This document shows, piece after piece, positions 26,690-34,861 of a DNA stretch of 64,000 bases. Below the pieces are notes generated by a model. It did not search any database and was not told the DNA's origin. It saw only the letters and a list, made by a program, of their open reading frames with translations. Numbering within the stretch: the first letter of the stretch is position 1; every line of letters begins with the position of its first letter. Source of the DNA: an uncultured Paracoccaceae bacterium. Lineage in GTDB: Bacteria; Pseudomonadota; Alphaproteobacteria; Rhodobacterales; Rhodobacteraceae. A program made the translations under genes and the position numbers. The stretch spans positions 248,001 to 312,000 of the forward strand of contig CANLVD010000004.1 in NCBI GenBank assembly GCA_947494445.1, in the 5' to 3' direction.

Positions 26690-28333
26690 CTAGTCCTTCA
26701 AATAGGACTTTCCGGACTTGCCCCGGTAGAATTGGGTGAGCTCTTCGGGAACTTCAGAACCGTCGACCAGAAAGGGCAGGATGCCGCGCCGCAAGGACTT
26801 ACCGCGCATCTGCCTGATGTCCTCATCCGATTTTGTGACTCTTTGCGCGGGGCGGCGGCCCCAATCGGCCAGTAACCCGTAAAGACGGTCAATCTCGGCG
26901 TCATGGCTGGTGGATTTTGCAAGGTCGTGAAACTCGGACGGGTCCGTTTCCAGATCAAACAGCATCGGTCGGAAACCGCCTTCTGCATGCATCATCTTGA
27001 ACCGTCCGTCGAACACCATGAACAGGCGACAGTCCGTTGGGTCGAGGCCAAGCTTAACGGCCTGAGGGGAGGCTGAATAATCGTATTCGGAAATGGCGAA
27101 GTGCCGCCAGTCTGGCGTTTCGCCCCGCAGCCAGGGCAGAAGTGATCGGCCCTCAAGGATGTGGGAGGCAACCTGCCCGCCTGCGGCATCGACAAAGGTG
27201 GGTGCCAGATCAATGGTTTCAACCAGAGCGTCACAAACCGTGCCACGGGTCGCATCGGCAGAGGACCGCGGATCATAGATGATCATCGGCACCTTGACCG
27301 ATGGATCGTGGAACAGGTCTTTCTCTCCCATCCAGTGATCGCCAAGATAATCGCCGTGATCGGATGTCAGGACGATCATCGTGTCCCGCATCCGGCCTGT
27401 CGTCTCCAGATGATCCAAAAGCCGTCCCAGTTGATCATCGCATTGCTTGATCAGTCCCATATAGGCGGGGATCACCTTTTGCCGCACATCCTCACGTTGG
27501 AACGCCTGTGCGATCCGGTTTGACATATAGGCGTTATAGACCGGGTGGGCATTTTCACGCTCGATCTCGCTGCGCAAAGGTGCGGGCACGTGAGCAGCCC
27601 CGTACATGTCGTGATAAGGGGCGGGGACTATATAGGGCCAATGGGGTTTGATGTAGCTGACATGCGCGCACCACGGTCCCTTGGCCTGATCGATGAAGTC
27701 GATCGTGCGCCCGGTCAGCCACGGGGTTTCGCTGTCCTCCTCGCGGATGTTGGCGGGCTTGTCGGCATTGGCGAACATCCAGCCAGACGCGACATCACCG
27801 TCGTCATCAACACCGGCATTGGCATGGGTCGCCCATGGGTTTTCGGTCGGATAGCCCCTTGATTTCAGGTATTCGTTATAGGGCGAGCGGCGTTCGTCAT
27901 AAAAGCCGTCCGGCCCCTGCCCCCAAAGCCCGTCATCACGCAGCCAGACATCAAAGCCGCATTCGGCCTGCCGCGCACCGATCTCGCTGTCCGGGCTCAG
28001 ACCAAGGCGCGCCATCCCTTCGGCATCGGCCTTCATATGGGTTTTGCCGATCAGCCAGCAGTCCATTCCGGCGGCCCTCAGATGATCGCCCATGGTCATC
28101 TCGCCCACGCGCAGGGGAAACCCGTTCCAGGCCGCACCATGGGACGAGACATAGCGTCCGGTATAGAAACTCATGCGGCTGGCACCACAGATCGGCGACT
28201 GGACGAAAGCGTTGGAAAACCGCACTCCCATCCTGGCAACCCGGTCGAAATGGGGCGTGTGCAAATGCGGATGCCCGCTGCAGCTGAGGTAATCAAACCG
28301 CAACTGGTCATACATGACGAACAGAATGTTCAT
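26690..28333 (-). CDS. Sulfatase / phosphonate monoester hydrolase-like enzyme
   Basis: This 547-residue alkaline phosphatase-superfamily hydrolase has N-terminal MYDQLRFDYL metal ligands, then the formylglycine site C49 in CGASR (C-x-A-x-R instead of C-x-P-x-R), SYIKPHWPYIVPAPYHDMYG, TSDHGDYLGDHWMGEKDLFH (metal Asp-His) and a C-terminal part very like phosphonate monoester hydrolases (DPSVKVPMIIYDP, MLFDLETDPSEFHDLA). No signal peptide is visible, so it is cytoplasmic. The substrate could be a sulfate or a phosphate/phosphonate ester. A formylglycine-generating enzyme is not in the window. Confidence 0.87.
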   Translation of the reverse strand: MNILFVMYDQLRFDYLSCSGHPHLHTPHFDRVARMGVRFSNAFVQSPICGASRMSFYTGRYVSSHGAAWNGFPLRVGEMTMGDHLRAAGMDCWLIGKTHMKADAEGMARLGLSPDSEIGARQAECGFDVWLRDDGLWGQGPDGFYDERRSPYNEYLKSRGYPTENPWATHANAGVDDDGDVASGWMFANADKPANIREEDSETPWLTGRTIDFIDQAKGPWCAHVSYIKPHWPYIVPAPYHDMYGAAHVPAPLRSEIERENAHPVYNAYMSNRIAQAFQREDVRQKVIPAYMGLIKQCDDQLGRLLDHLETTGRMRDTMIVLTSDHGDYLGDHWMGEKDLFHDPSVKVPMIIYDPRSSADATRGTVCDALVETIDLAPTFVDAAGGQVASHILEGRSLLPWLRGETPDWRHFAISEYDYSASPQAVKLGLDPTDCRLFMVFDGRFKMMHAEGGFRPMLFDLETDPSEFHDLAKSTSHDAEIDRLYGLLADWGRRPAQRVTKSDEDIRQMRGKSLRRGILPFLVDGSEVPEELTQFYRGKSGKSYLKD

Positions 28334-28517
28334 CGCCGCCCTCCCTGTCTGCCTGCCGCGCGAGCCAGTGTTTCACCCAGCCCGAGTATTGCCCGTTTCC
28401 CTGCGAGATCCCAGCGAATTGGCCACGTTGGTTCTATTTCCGAGGCTCTGACATCATGAAGCAAATGTTGGCTTGGGGCTCATGGCGACCGATGCTGCGG
28501 CGGGTTCGAATGGCTGC

Positions 28518-29417
28518 TTACCTTGCTGCCATCATACTCTCAGCGCCACAAATTTCCGAAACAAACAAACTGACGATGCCGTCTTTTGATGCGTTTGAGG
28601 GCCATTCGGCAAAGACGTCCAAGGCATCTAATTCCCAATCTGGCATCACAATCTGCACATCACCTTTTGCGACATCATCTTCTGTTAGAAACTCAGGGAC
28701 GATTGCTATGCCCGCGCCTTCCTTTACAAACCGATAGACCGCAAGTGAACTATTTGCCGTTACTTGACCCACCGGTTCAATTTTTACTGTTCTTTGCCCC
28801 GATTTCTTCAGTCTTTGGTTGGTCCCTTTCGCGCCAGCCAACATGACCCAATTTAGACTTTTAAGATCGTTTGGCGTCTTTATTGGCCCAAACTGAGACA
28901 AGTAAGACGAGGCACCTGCGATACGCCGCCTGCCTTCAAAGAGGCTCTGACGGTTTGGAGCCCGAACATCTTTTGCGCCCACTTGGATGGCCACATCAAA
29001 ACCGTCGCCAATGAGGTGTCGCCGTTCGTCGCTGAACTCCAACTGAATGTTTATTTTGGGATGGCGCGCACAAAAATCAGTTATGTGCTTGATCAGACGC
29101 GACTGCGACAGACCGGATGTGGCGGTAACACGCAGCACGCCAGACGGTTCACTCAATGTGCTGCGCAAATCATCCAGTGCCGCATTGACCGCATCGTTCA
29201 TGATACGCGCTGATCTTAGCAACCGCTCTCCTTCACGGGTTAAGGTCAACCTTCGCGTTGAGCGGTAAATCAGCGTCACAGCCAGCTTAGCTTCAAGCTG
29301 AGAGATGTGGTGACTGACAACGGACGGCGCGAGGCGCAAATCGTCCGCCGCACCTTTGAACGTGCCGTGATCAACGGCCTTAGCGAAGATTGCTATCTGG
29401 CGTAACTCATCAATCAT
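28518..29417 (-). CDS. LysR-family transcriptional regulator
   Basis: This 299-residue protein has an N-terminal winged helix (MIDELRQIAIFAKAVDHGTF, then KGAADDLRLAPSVVSHHISQ, LEAKLAVTLIYRSTRRLTLT) and a ligand-binding domain with VLRVTATSGLSQSRLIKHIT, FDVAIQVG and GAGIAIVPEFL. The gene is visibly AT-richer than its surroundings and its codon use differs. It is divergent from a small secreted protein gene 98 bp away, the usual arrangement for a LysR regulator and its target. The ATG at 29417 is chosen because homologous LysR proteins start at this point. Confidence 0.9.
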   Translation of the reverse strand: MIDELRQIAIFAKAVDHGTFKGAADDLRLAPSVVSHHISQLEAKLAVTLIYRSTRRLTLTREGERLLRSARIMNDAVNAALDDLRSTLSEPSGVLRVTATSGLSQSRLIKHITDFCARHPKINIQLEFSDERRHLIGDGFDVAIQVGAKDVRAPNRQSLFEGRRRIAGASSYLSQFGPIKTPNDLKSLNWVMLAGAKGTNQRLKKSGQRTVKIEPVGQVTANSSLAVYRFVKEGAGIAIVPEFLTEDDVAKGDVQIVMPDWELDALDVFAEWPSNASKDGIVSLFVSEICGAESMMAAR

Positions 29418-29445
29418 TGATCTACCTTGTCGAATTCTAAGTTCG

Positions 29446-29462
29446 CACAAAACTATCTTGTG
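29446..29462. promoter_or_regulatory. CACAA-N7-TTGTG dyad, candidate LysR operator
   Basis: CACAA (29446-29450) and TTGTG (29458-29462) form a perfect interrupted palindrome, of the T-N11-A kind bound by LysR proteins. It lies in the 98-bp gap between the LysR gene and the divergent secreted-protein gene. Confidence 0.4.
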
Positions 29463-29515
29463 AAATTATCGTAGTGCTCGATGATCGGTGGCGAAACCCT
29501 TGAAAGGACCCTCTC

Positions 29516-29938
29516 ATGAAAACAATTCTTCGACTGTCAAAATGCCTCGCAACTATCCTTGCCCTGCAACTGGCGGCGGTGACTGCATGGGCACAAGTTG
29601 GAACCGGGACCCACAATCTCGATGGCACCGAAGTCAACTGGACCTACAACAATAACGACGCTCAAATGATTGTGTCCTTCGCTGGCGGACTTGCCCAATA
29701 CGAGTGGATTGCTGGCGGACCAAAGGGCAACTCTGATAGCCAAATCCCCTATTCATCGCGTGAGATCGCTCCGAACGTATTCTTGATGTCTTGGGTTCAG
29801 GCTGAGCGGCCGGACTACATAACGATGATTTTCAACTTCAATGAAATGACAATCGCCACAACTGGCGTTCTAAGACCGGGAACCGACAAAGAGCGGGTGC
29901 TGTTTCTAGACGGCACGATAAACAGTTTCGATCGCTGA
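29516..29938 (+). CDS. Small secreted protein, possible MoaF-like lipocalin fold
   Basis: This 140-residue protein has a signal peptide (MKTILRLSKCLATILALQLA, cleavage near AWA-QV). The mature part has a beta-rich pattern: GTEVNWTYNNNDAQMIVSFA, LAQYEWIAGG, IAPNVFLMSWVQAERPDYIT and MIFNFNEMTIATTGV. The sequence 'APNVF-MSW-E/Q - - - - I-T-IFNFNE' resembles MoaF-like calycin domains, but I am not certain. It is AT-richer than the window, like the divergent LysR gene that probably controls it. The ATG is preceded by GAAAGGA. Confidence 0.6.
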   Translation: MKTILRLSKCLATILALQLAAVTAWAQVGTGTHNLDGTEVNWTYNNNDAQMIVSFAGGLAQYEWIAGGPKGNSDSQIPYSSREIAPNVFLMSWVQAERPDYITMIFNFNEMTIATTGVLRPGTDKERVLFLDGTINSFDR

Positions 29939-30239
29939 ACTCCAAACGAAAAGAAAGCGCCAATCGTTCGCCCGTTTGTTGACTTCTCATCTCAAGAAGT
30001 GCCCAGCGGGCGACGAAGAGTGGTGCGAAAGCGGCCTTTGGCGCAGTCGCAGCGAAACGACCGTTTGTCCGGCAATGTGGCCTGTGACTGAACCCTAGCA
30101 GATACTGGGTAGTAAGAGGTCGATCTGTGGCACTGAAAGCTTGGCGGGATTCGACCTTGGCTCACAGGATGGTTGCATCCAGCGCCGATCTCGACCCATC
30201 TGACGCGAGACCAATCAGATCGTAGTAAGAATTGGAAAG
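29939..30239. other. Non-coding patch at the tRNA-Tyr 3' end
   Basis: 301 bp with no supported gene. It is rich in short imperfect inverted repeats around 30020-30075 (AAAGCGGCC near 30027, CGACCGTTT near 30058). It joins the AT-richer LysR segment to the tRNA 3' end and could be debris left by an integration. No complete integrase or att repeat was found. Confidence 0.4.
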
Positions 30240-30323
30240 TGGTGGGCGACCCTGGAATCGAACCAGGCATGGGTCACCCCGGCGGAGTTACAGTCCGCTG
30301 CCGCACCTTGCAGCCCGTCGCCC
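30240..30323 (-). tRNA. tRNA-Tyr (GTA)
   Basis: An 84-nt class II tRNA with a long variable arm. The acceptor 5' strand is GGGCGAC, pairing with GTCGCCC before the discriminator A and an encoded CCA (30240-30242). The T-arm contains GGTTCGATTCC. The anticodon GTA lies at 30289-30291. The 3' end faces the AT-richer LysR segment, which is the side where elements that use tRNA 3' ends would insert. Confidence 0.95.
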
Positions 30324-30400
30324 TGACTGGAGGAGTGCATAAATAAGCGGGGCAAGCGCGTCAACCGCAAAGACGCGGCTTTTTGGCAAATCACGGATCG

Positions 30401-30853
30401 TCAGTTCACATGCAGGGACTTGTGCAGGTAGACCCGCGAAAAGCCGTCCTCGACCCGTCGATCAAGTTCGGAAAAACCGGTCTGGCGGTACCAGGCGATG
30501 TTATCGGCCATGGCTGCATTGGTATACAGGCAGATCTCGGTGCACTGGCGGCTGCGGGCGAGTGCCTCGACGGCCACGAGCATCTGCTGACCCAATCCTT
30601 TTCCTTGAGAGTCCGGATGAACGGCAATGGTCTCGATCTCGAAGGATCCGCGTTGCTGGTAGGCGTGAAGATAACCCTCGATCGGGTGGATGCTGCGCAA
30701 GGTCCAGAGGTGGCCGCGCCCCATGGCGGCACGGAAATCGGCCAGCATGGGTGCCGGGGGCTTACCGATCTGTGGGATGTAGGGTGAAAACGCATCCCGC
30801 GCGATGGTCGCGACCACGGCCAGTTCATCGGGACGAACCAGTCTCAGCATCAT
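30401..30853 (-). CDS. GNAT family N-acetyltransferase
   Basis: This protein of about 150 residues starts MMLRLVRPDELAVVATIARD, with the GNAT core FEIETIAVHPDSQGKGLGQQ (V-x-P-x-x-Q-G-x-G acetyl-CoA loop), LVAVEALARSRQC and TNAAMADNIAWYRQTGFSEL. It transfers acetyl from acetyl-CoA to an unknown amine. Start choice: ATG at 30853 or 30850, with GAGGAGG upstream. It is divergent from rlmB, with about 60 bp between. Confidence 0.85.
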   Translation of the reverse strand: MMLRLVRPDELAVVATIARDAFSPYIPQIGKPPAPMLADFRAAMGRGHLWTLRSIHPIEGYLHAYQQRGSFEIETIAVHPDSQGKGLGQQMLVAVEALARSRQCTEICLYTNAAMADNIAWYRQTGFSELDRRVEDGFSRVYLHKSLHVN

Positions 30854-30912
30854 CCTACGCCTTGCCTCCTCACCGGCATCGTGCCATGGCTTCGGATCAA
30901 AGAGAAGTGGAT

Positions 30913-31707
30913 ATGATGGCTGGTTCCCGACCCAAGAAACCAGAATGGGTGATCGAGAAAGAGCGCGCACGCAGGGCAGATGCCAGCGGCACGGTCTGGC
31001 TGTTCGGGATACATGCGGTGCGCGATGCCCTGCTGAACCCCGCGCGGGTCAAACTGCGGCTGATCGTGACCCGCAACGCGCGGGACCGTCTGGCTGATGC
31101 GATTGCCCAAAGCGGAATGACACCGGAAGAGGCCGACGCCCGCCGGTTCTCGGCGCCGCTGGATCAGGGATCGGTTCATCAGGGTGCAGCACTGGAAGTC
31201 GAGCCGCTGAACTGGGGGTCTGTGTCGGAACTTTGCGCACCGCGCGATGAGGCCCCGCTGGTCCTGCTGCTGGACCGCCTGACCGATCCGCACAACATCG
31301 GCGCCATTCTGCGCTCGGCCGAGGTTTTCGGTGCACGTGCGGTGATCGCACCTCATCGCCATTCCGCGCCCGAGACCGGAGCGCTGGCCAAGACCGCCTC
31401 CGGCGCGCTGGAGCGGCAACCCTATCTGCGCATTCCCAATCTGGCGCGTGGCATGGAGAGCCTCAAGGAGATGGGGTATTTCATCCTTGGTCTGGATGGT
31501 GAGGCCGAAATGACCGTGGAACAGGCGCTGGCAGAATTGCCGGAAGTTCCACTGGCGCTGGTACTGGGCGCCGAAGGCCCCGGTTTGCGGGAACTGACCA
31601 AGAACACCTGTCACCGGTTGGCAAAAATCCCGGCCATGGGCGCGTTTGGCTCGCTGAATGTCTCCAACGCAGCCGCCGTTTCGCTTTACGCAGCGCGCTC
31701 GCGTTGA
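30913..31707 (+). CDS. rlmB: TrmH-family RNA 2'-O-methyltransferase (RlmB-like)
   Basis: This 264-residue SPOUT methyltransferase has an N-terminal substrate domain (GTVWLFGIHAVRDALLNPAR) and a C-terminal trefoil-knot domain with LLDRLTDPHNIGAILRSAEV, LALVLGAEGPGLREL and the final IPAMGAFGSLNVSNAAAVSL. These three motifs define TrmH/RlmB proteins; RlmB methylates G2251 of 23S rRNA. The start is the ATG at 30913 with GAGAAG upstream; an in-frame ATG at 30886 would add nine residues. It lies next to tRNA-Tyr, as often in alphaproteobacteria. Confidence 0.93.
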   Translation: MMAGSRPKKPEWVIEKERARRADASGTVWLFGIHAVRDALLNPARVKLRLIVTRNARDRLADAIAQSGMTPEEADARRFSAPLDQGSVHQGAALEVEPLNWGSVSELCAPRDEAPLVLLLDRLTDPHNIGAILRSAEVFGARAVIAPHRHSAPETGALAKTASGALERQPYLRIPNLARGMESLKEMGYFILGLDGEAEMTVEQALAELPEVPLALVLGAEGPGLRELTKNTCHRLAKIPAMGAFGSLNVSNAAAVSLYAARSR

Positions 31708-31738
31708 AGCCGCGACCGGGGGTGACTAGATAGACCTC

Positions 31739-32023
31739 ATGCCGGATCGCACCAAGATATTTACCTGTTGTTATTGTTCGACCCGCGCCGTGATGCGCCT
31801 TGATGAACGGCGTCACGAACTGGTCTGTTCGGGCTGTGGCGCGCCGCTGCATCATATGAAACCACTGCCCGCGCCCGAGCGGCAGAAACAGCACACCAAA
31901 CCCAAGACCCTTCACGCGCCCTATCCCAAGCACAAAAAGTCATCGAAGAAGAAACGTCGCAAGCCCACGTTCTCACGGATGATGGAAAAGCTGTGGGACG
32001 AGGTCGAAGACATCTTCGATTGA
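31739..32023 (+). CDS. Small zinc-ribbon protein
   Basis: This 94-residue protein has two CxxC knuckles, CCYC (residues 10-13) and CSGC (30-33), which would hold one zinc. They are followed by a very basic linker (KHKKSSKKKRRKP) and an acidic helix (MMEKLWDEVEDIFD). The layout suggests a nucleic acid or ribosome-associated protein. I do not recognise a named family. It is co-directional with rlmB, 31 bp downstream, and may be co-transcribed. Confidence 0.75.
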   Translation: MPDRTKIFTCCYCSTRAVMRLDERRHELVCSGCGAPLHHMKPLPAPERQKQHTKPKTLHAPYPKHKKSSKKKRRKPTFSRMMEKLWDEVEDIFD

Positions 32024-32049
32024 TGCAGGCTTCGTGCTAGGATCATGCG

Positions 32050-32496
32050 ATGAGCTACTCCCGCAGATTTGCCCTTGGCCTGCTGGCCGCGCCCTTTCTG
32101 GTTCGCACAGCCCGGTCCGAGCCAGTGTTCGTCGATGGTCAGGGCATTGCCCTGCGCGGCTATGATCCGGTGTCCTTTCTTGGTCAATTGAAAGCACAGA
32201 AGGGCTCGTTCGACCATGAATTGACCCATGATGGTACCATCTGGCGGTTTGCCAACGCAGAAAACCTGAAGAAATTCGAAGCCGATCCTGACACCCATAT
32301 TCCAGCTTTCGGCGGCTATGATGCATGGGGCATCGCACGCGGATACAAGCGCGGCACAGACCCCGAGCTTTGGGTTGAGGGCGGGGGTCGGATCTTCCTG
32401 TTCTATTCGGTCGGGCACCAGAACCTTTGGGCCGGCGACATCGCGGGCAACATCGCGCTTGGCGACAAGAATTGGCCCGGTTTGAAGGATTTCTGA
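32050..32496 (+). CDS. YHS domain-containing secreted protein
   Basis: This 148-residue protein has a Tat-like signal (MSYSRRFALGLLAAPFLVRT, with SRRFALG) and a YHS-type core: IALRGYDPVSFLGQLKAQKG, FDHELTHDGTIWRFANAENL and KKFEADPDTHIPAFGGYDAW. It is often seen in alphaproteobacteria as a periplasmic YHS protein of unknown role, possibly metal-linked. The ATG lies 26 bp after the zinc-ribbon gene. Confidence 0.85.
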   Translation: MSYSRRFALGLLAAPFLVRTARSEPVFVDGQGIALRGYDPVSFLGQLKAQKGSFDHELTHDGTIWRFANAENLKKFEADPDTHIPAFGGYDAWGIARGYKRGTDPELWVEGGGRIFLFYSVGHQNLWAGDIAGNIALGDKNWPGLKDF

Positions 32497-32623
32497 AACA
32501 CTCGTAACAGATTGTTCACATCTGTTTGAGCATCCTTGCATCGAGATCGACGACACATACCTGTTTGTCGAAAGCGGTAATTGGAACTGACCGTTTTCAT
32601 CTCACTGTCCCTCGTTCCCACTC
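32497..32623 (+). ncRNA. Candidate small RNA or long 3' UTR ending at a strong terminator
   Basis: About 127 nt without a reading frame separate the YHS stop from a textbook terminator. The stretch could be the body of a small RNA with its own promoter (a TTGCAT hexamer at 32535 could be a -35 element) or a 3' UTR of the YHS gene. No known RNA family was recognised. Confidence 0.3.
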
Positions 32624-32653
32624 GCGCCCGGGCTGAGCCTCGGGCGCTTTTTT
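32624..32653 (+). terminator. Rho-independent terminator
   Basis: GCGCCCG (32624-32630) pairs with CGGGCGC (32641-32647), with an inner GGC-TGA-GCC mini-stem, followed by TTTTTT (32648-32653). A textbook intrinsic terminator on the plus strand. Confidence 0.85.
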
Positions 32654-32780
32654 GTTTGGCTAACGCTTTGAATTTTTAGATCTATCGGGAATTTGTTTCC
32701 GTTTCGCTCCCAAAGCCGAACAATTCTCCAAGCAGCGCCGGAAAAACCGAAAAACAATCTGCGTGAACCCGGATGCTGAT

Positions 32781-32815
32781 TCCCCTAAGGTGGCGCGGAA
32801 TTTTACAACAGGGGA
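32781..32815 (+). promoter_or_regulatory. Leader with alternative pairings over the metY ribosome site
   Basis: TCCCCT (32781-32786) is complementary to AGGGGA (32810-32815), which contains the metY Shine-Dalgarno. An overlapping upstream segment ATTCC (32779-32783) can instead pair with GGAAT (32797-32801). The two pairings exclude each other, so translation could be switched. It does not match the SAM-II consensus by eye. Confidence 0.35.
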
Positions 32816-32820
32816 CTGAT

Positions 32821-34113
32821 ATGTCTGACTCACCCAGCTACGGCTTCGACACACTCCAAATCCATGCGGGCTCCCGGCCTGATCCGGCAACCGGCGCACG
32901 CCAGACCCCGATCTACCAGACCACGGCCTATGTGTTCCGCGACGCCGATCACGCGGCTGCTCTGTTCAATCTTCAGGAGGTGGGCTTCATCTACTCGCGC
33001 CTGACCAACCCGACCGTGTCGGTCCTGCAGGAACGCATCGCGACACTTGAGGGTGGCGTCGGCGCGGTCTGCTGTTCATCCGGTCACGCAGCGCAGATCA
33101 TGGCGCTGTTCCCGCTGATGCAGCCTGGCGACAATGTGGTGGTGTCCACCCGGCTCTATGGCGGTACGGTCACCCAGTTCTCCCAGACCATCAAGCGCTT
33201 CGGCTGGTCCGCGACATTCGTCGACTTCGATGATCCCAAGGCGATCGAGGCGGCAGCGGATGAGAACACCAAGGCGATCTTTTCCGAAAGCATCTCCAAC
33301 CCCGGCGGCTATGTCACTGACATCGCGGCGGTCGCCAAAGTCGCAAACAAGCTGCAGGTCCCCTACATCGTGGACAACACGTCTGCCACACCGTACCTCT
33401 GCCGCCCCTTCGAGCATGGCGCCCATCTGGTCGTGCATTCCACAACGAAATACCTCACCGGCAATGGCACCGTCACCGGCGGCGTGGTTGTCGACAGCGG
33501 CAATTTCGACTGGACCAAGGCAGACAAGCACCCTTCCATGACCGAGCCGGAGCCTGCCTATCATGGTCTGAAATTCCACGAGACATTCGGGCCAATGGCC
33601 TTCACCTTCCACGGCATTGCCATCGGCCTGCGTGATCTGGGCATGACCATGTCCCCCAACACCGCCTTCCAGACCTTGCTGGGGATCGAAACGCTCAGCC
33701 TGCGCATGCAGCGCCATGTGGAAAACGCGATGACAGTCGCGAAATGGCTTGAGGCCGATCCACGTGTGGATTTCGTGACCTATGCGGGCCTGCCCTCCTC
33801 GCCTTATGCGAAACGTGTGAAAGCATCCTATCCCAAGGGCGCGGGCGCGCTTTTCACATTTGCGGTCAAGGGCGGCTACGAGGCCTGCGTCAAGCTGGTC
33901 GACAATGTCGAGATCTTCTCCCATGTGGCCAACCTCGGTGACACCCGTTCGCTGATCATTCACTCGGCCTCAACCACCCACCGTCAGCTCACGCCCGAAC
34001 AGCAGGAGGCCGCTGGTGCGGCCCCCAATGTGGTGCGCCTGTCTATCGGGATCGAAGATGCAGATGACCTGATCCGCGATCTGGATCAGGCACTGACGGC
34101 CGCAACGTCATGA
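32821..34113 (+). CDS. metY: O-acetylhomoserine aminocarboxypropyltransferase (sulfhydrylase)
   Basis: This 430-residue PLP enzyme makes homocysteine (or cysteine) from O-acetylhomoserine and sulfide. Typical MetY sequence: [20 protein letters not shown] at the start, [37 protein letters not shown] and the PLP lysine in [18 protein letters not shown], then [18 protein letters not shown] near the end. The ATG at 32821 has AGGGGAC five nt upstream; an in-frame ATG at 32773 precedes the ribosome site. A terminator follows. Its leader may be regulated (see the preceding entry). Confidence 0.95.
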   Translation: MSDSPSYGFDTLQIHAGSRPDPATGARQTPIYQTTAYVFRDADHAAALFNLQEVGFIYSRLTNPTVSVLQERIATLEGGVGAVCCSSGHAAQIMALFPLMQPGDNVVVSTRLYGGTVTQFSQTIKRFGWSATFVDFDDPKAIEAAADENTKAIFSESISNPGGYVTDIAAVAKVANKLQVPYIVDNTSATPYLCRPFEHGAHLVVHSTTKYLTGNGTVTGGVVVDSGNFDWTKADKHPSMTEPEPAYHGLKFHETFGPMAFTFHGIAIGLRDLGMTMSPNTAFQTLLGIETLSLRMQRHVENAMTVAKWLEADPRVDFVTYAGLPSSPYAKRVKASYPKGAGALFTFAVKGGYEACVKLVDNVEIFSHVANLGDTRSLIIHSASTTHRQLTPEQQEAAGAAPNVVRLSIGIEDADDLIRDLDQALTAATS

Positions 34114-34119
34114 TCTCAT

Positions 34120-34148
34120 CCGGGGTGGCAGTCAGCCTGCCACCCCGG
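34120..34148. terminator. Bidirectional terminator at the convergent end of metY
   Basis: An 11-bp perfect stem CCGGGGTGGCA (34120-34130) with TGCCACCCCGG (34138-34148) and a 7-nt loop. Its right arm encodes the last residues of the convergent glyoxalase-like gene, so one hairpin serves both strands. Confidence 0.7.
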
Positions 34149-34578
34149 TCCAGTCGTCCAGCACCAGATGCGGCACCCCGTCAGAGGTCTTGCGAAATGA
34201 CCTGCCGTCCTTGCCCACAACGGCGCTGACCCGCTGGCGCAAGGATGAGAAGCTCTCGAACTGCACCACATCCACCGGCGCGTCAAAATGGATCGTGATC
34301 CGCGCGCCTTCTCCCAGCCTCGTCAATGTGTGAACACGCCCCGTGAAGCGCTGCTTGAGGTATCGGCCCGAAATACGGGACCCTGTGCTCAGCCCTGCGC
34401 GTGCGCCTTCCTTCAAGCGCGCTGACAGCGCATTCCAGTCCTTCAGTCCCTGTTGCTGGGCAATCAGATCAAGCGCCTGCGCATGCAGGATCTTGCGCCC
34501 CTGCGCCTCAAGCGATTGTCGCAATCGTCTTGCCTGCGCTTTTGCATCGAAGATGCTGTCGTCATTTTGATTGGTCAT
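34132..34578 (-). CDS. Glyoxalase-related small protein (PF20066-like)
   Basis: This protein of about 148 residues has an N-terminal helical unit (AKAQARRLRQSLEAQGRKIL, then HAQALDLIAQQQGLKDWNAL), the pattern of the glyoxalase-related domain found in many Rhodobacterales proteins, followed by a beta-rich C-terminal half (SRISGRYLKQRFTGRVHTLT, ITIHFDAPVDVV). No catalytic residues are obvious. The start is the ATG at 34578 (MTNQNDD); an ATG at 34590 is also possible. Its 3' end overlaps the shared terminator with metY. Confidence 0.68.
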   Translation of the reverse strand: MTNQNDDSIFDAKAQARRLRQSLEAQGRKILHAQALDLIAQQQGLKDWNALSARLKEGARAGLSTGSRISGRYLKQRFTGRVHTLTRLGEGARITIHFDAPVDVVQFESFSSLRQRVSAVVGKDGRSFRKTSDGVPHLVLDDWTGVAG

Positions 34579-34785
34579 ATCTGGCCTCATGTTCGTGCGG
34601 TGAGGATGGACCAAAAGATGGTGCCTGCATTGCCACCTGTCCGAACACCGCGGAATGGGCAGATCATGTCATGTCGGAGATTCACCGTTGGGCATCACAC
34701 CCCGCAGGCGGCAGGGCTCCGGCCCTGAAGGCGCATTTAACGCCGCGGTCACCATCATTCAAGACCGAACGCACAGGCCCCTGCC

Positions 34786-34817
34786 CACTTCTTGGGTAAA
34801 ATATCCCCGCCGGAGGC
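34786..34817 (-). repeat. Dispersed gene-end repeat, copy 1
   Basis: About 32 bp. The core read on the minus strand is GCCTCCGGCGGGGATATTTT followed by ACCCAAGAAGTG. It lies 44-76 bp after the SIMPL stop. A perfect 10-bp hairpin (34818-34840, TTCGCGGGCT / AGCCCGCGAA, 3-nt loop) precedes it in the transcript, giving hairpin then a T-rich tail. Confidence 0.75.
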
Positions 34818-34840
34818 TTCGCGGGCTGCAAGCCCGCGAA
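34818..34840 (-). terminator. Hairpin at the SIMPL gene end
   Basis: A perfect 10-bp stem with a GCA loop (plus-strand reading), directly in front of repeat copy 1. Together they look like an intrinsic terminator for the SIMPL gene. Confidence 0.65.
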
Positions 34841-34861
34841 ATCCGCACAAGGCCAACCGCG

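Noticed and set aside
30562-30912. N-terminal extension of RlmB by 117 codons
   Set aside because: It overlaps the divergent GNAT gene and has no TrmH-like sequence; the family start fits 30913 or 30886.
32654-32820. SAM-II or other SAM riboswitch before metY
   Set aside because: The expected conserved loop and pseudoknot sequence (GCUAAA-type) is missing; only simple pairings were found.
34120-34148. Operator for metY
   Set aside because: It lies at the convergent 3' ends, so a terminator is the simpler reading.
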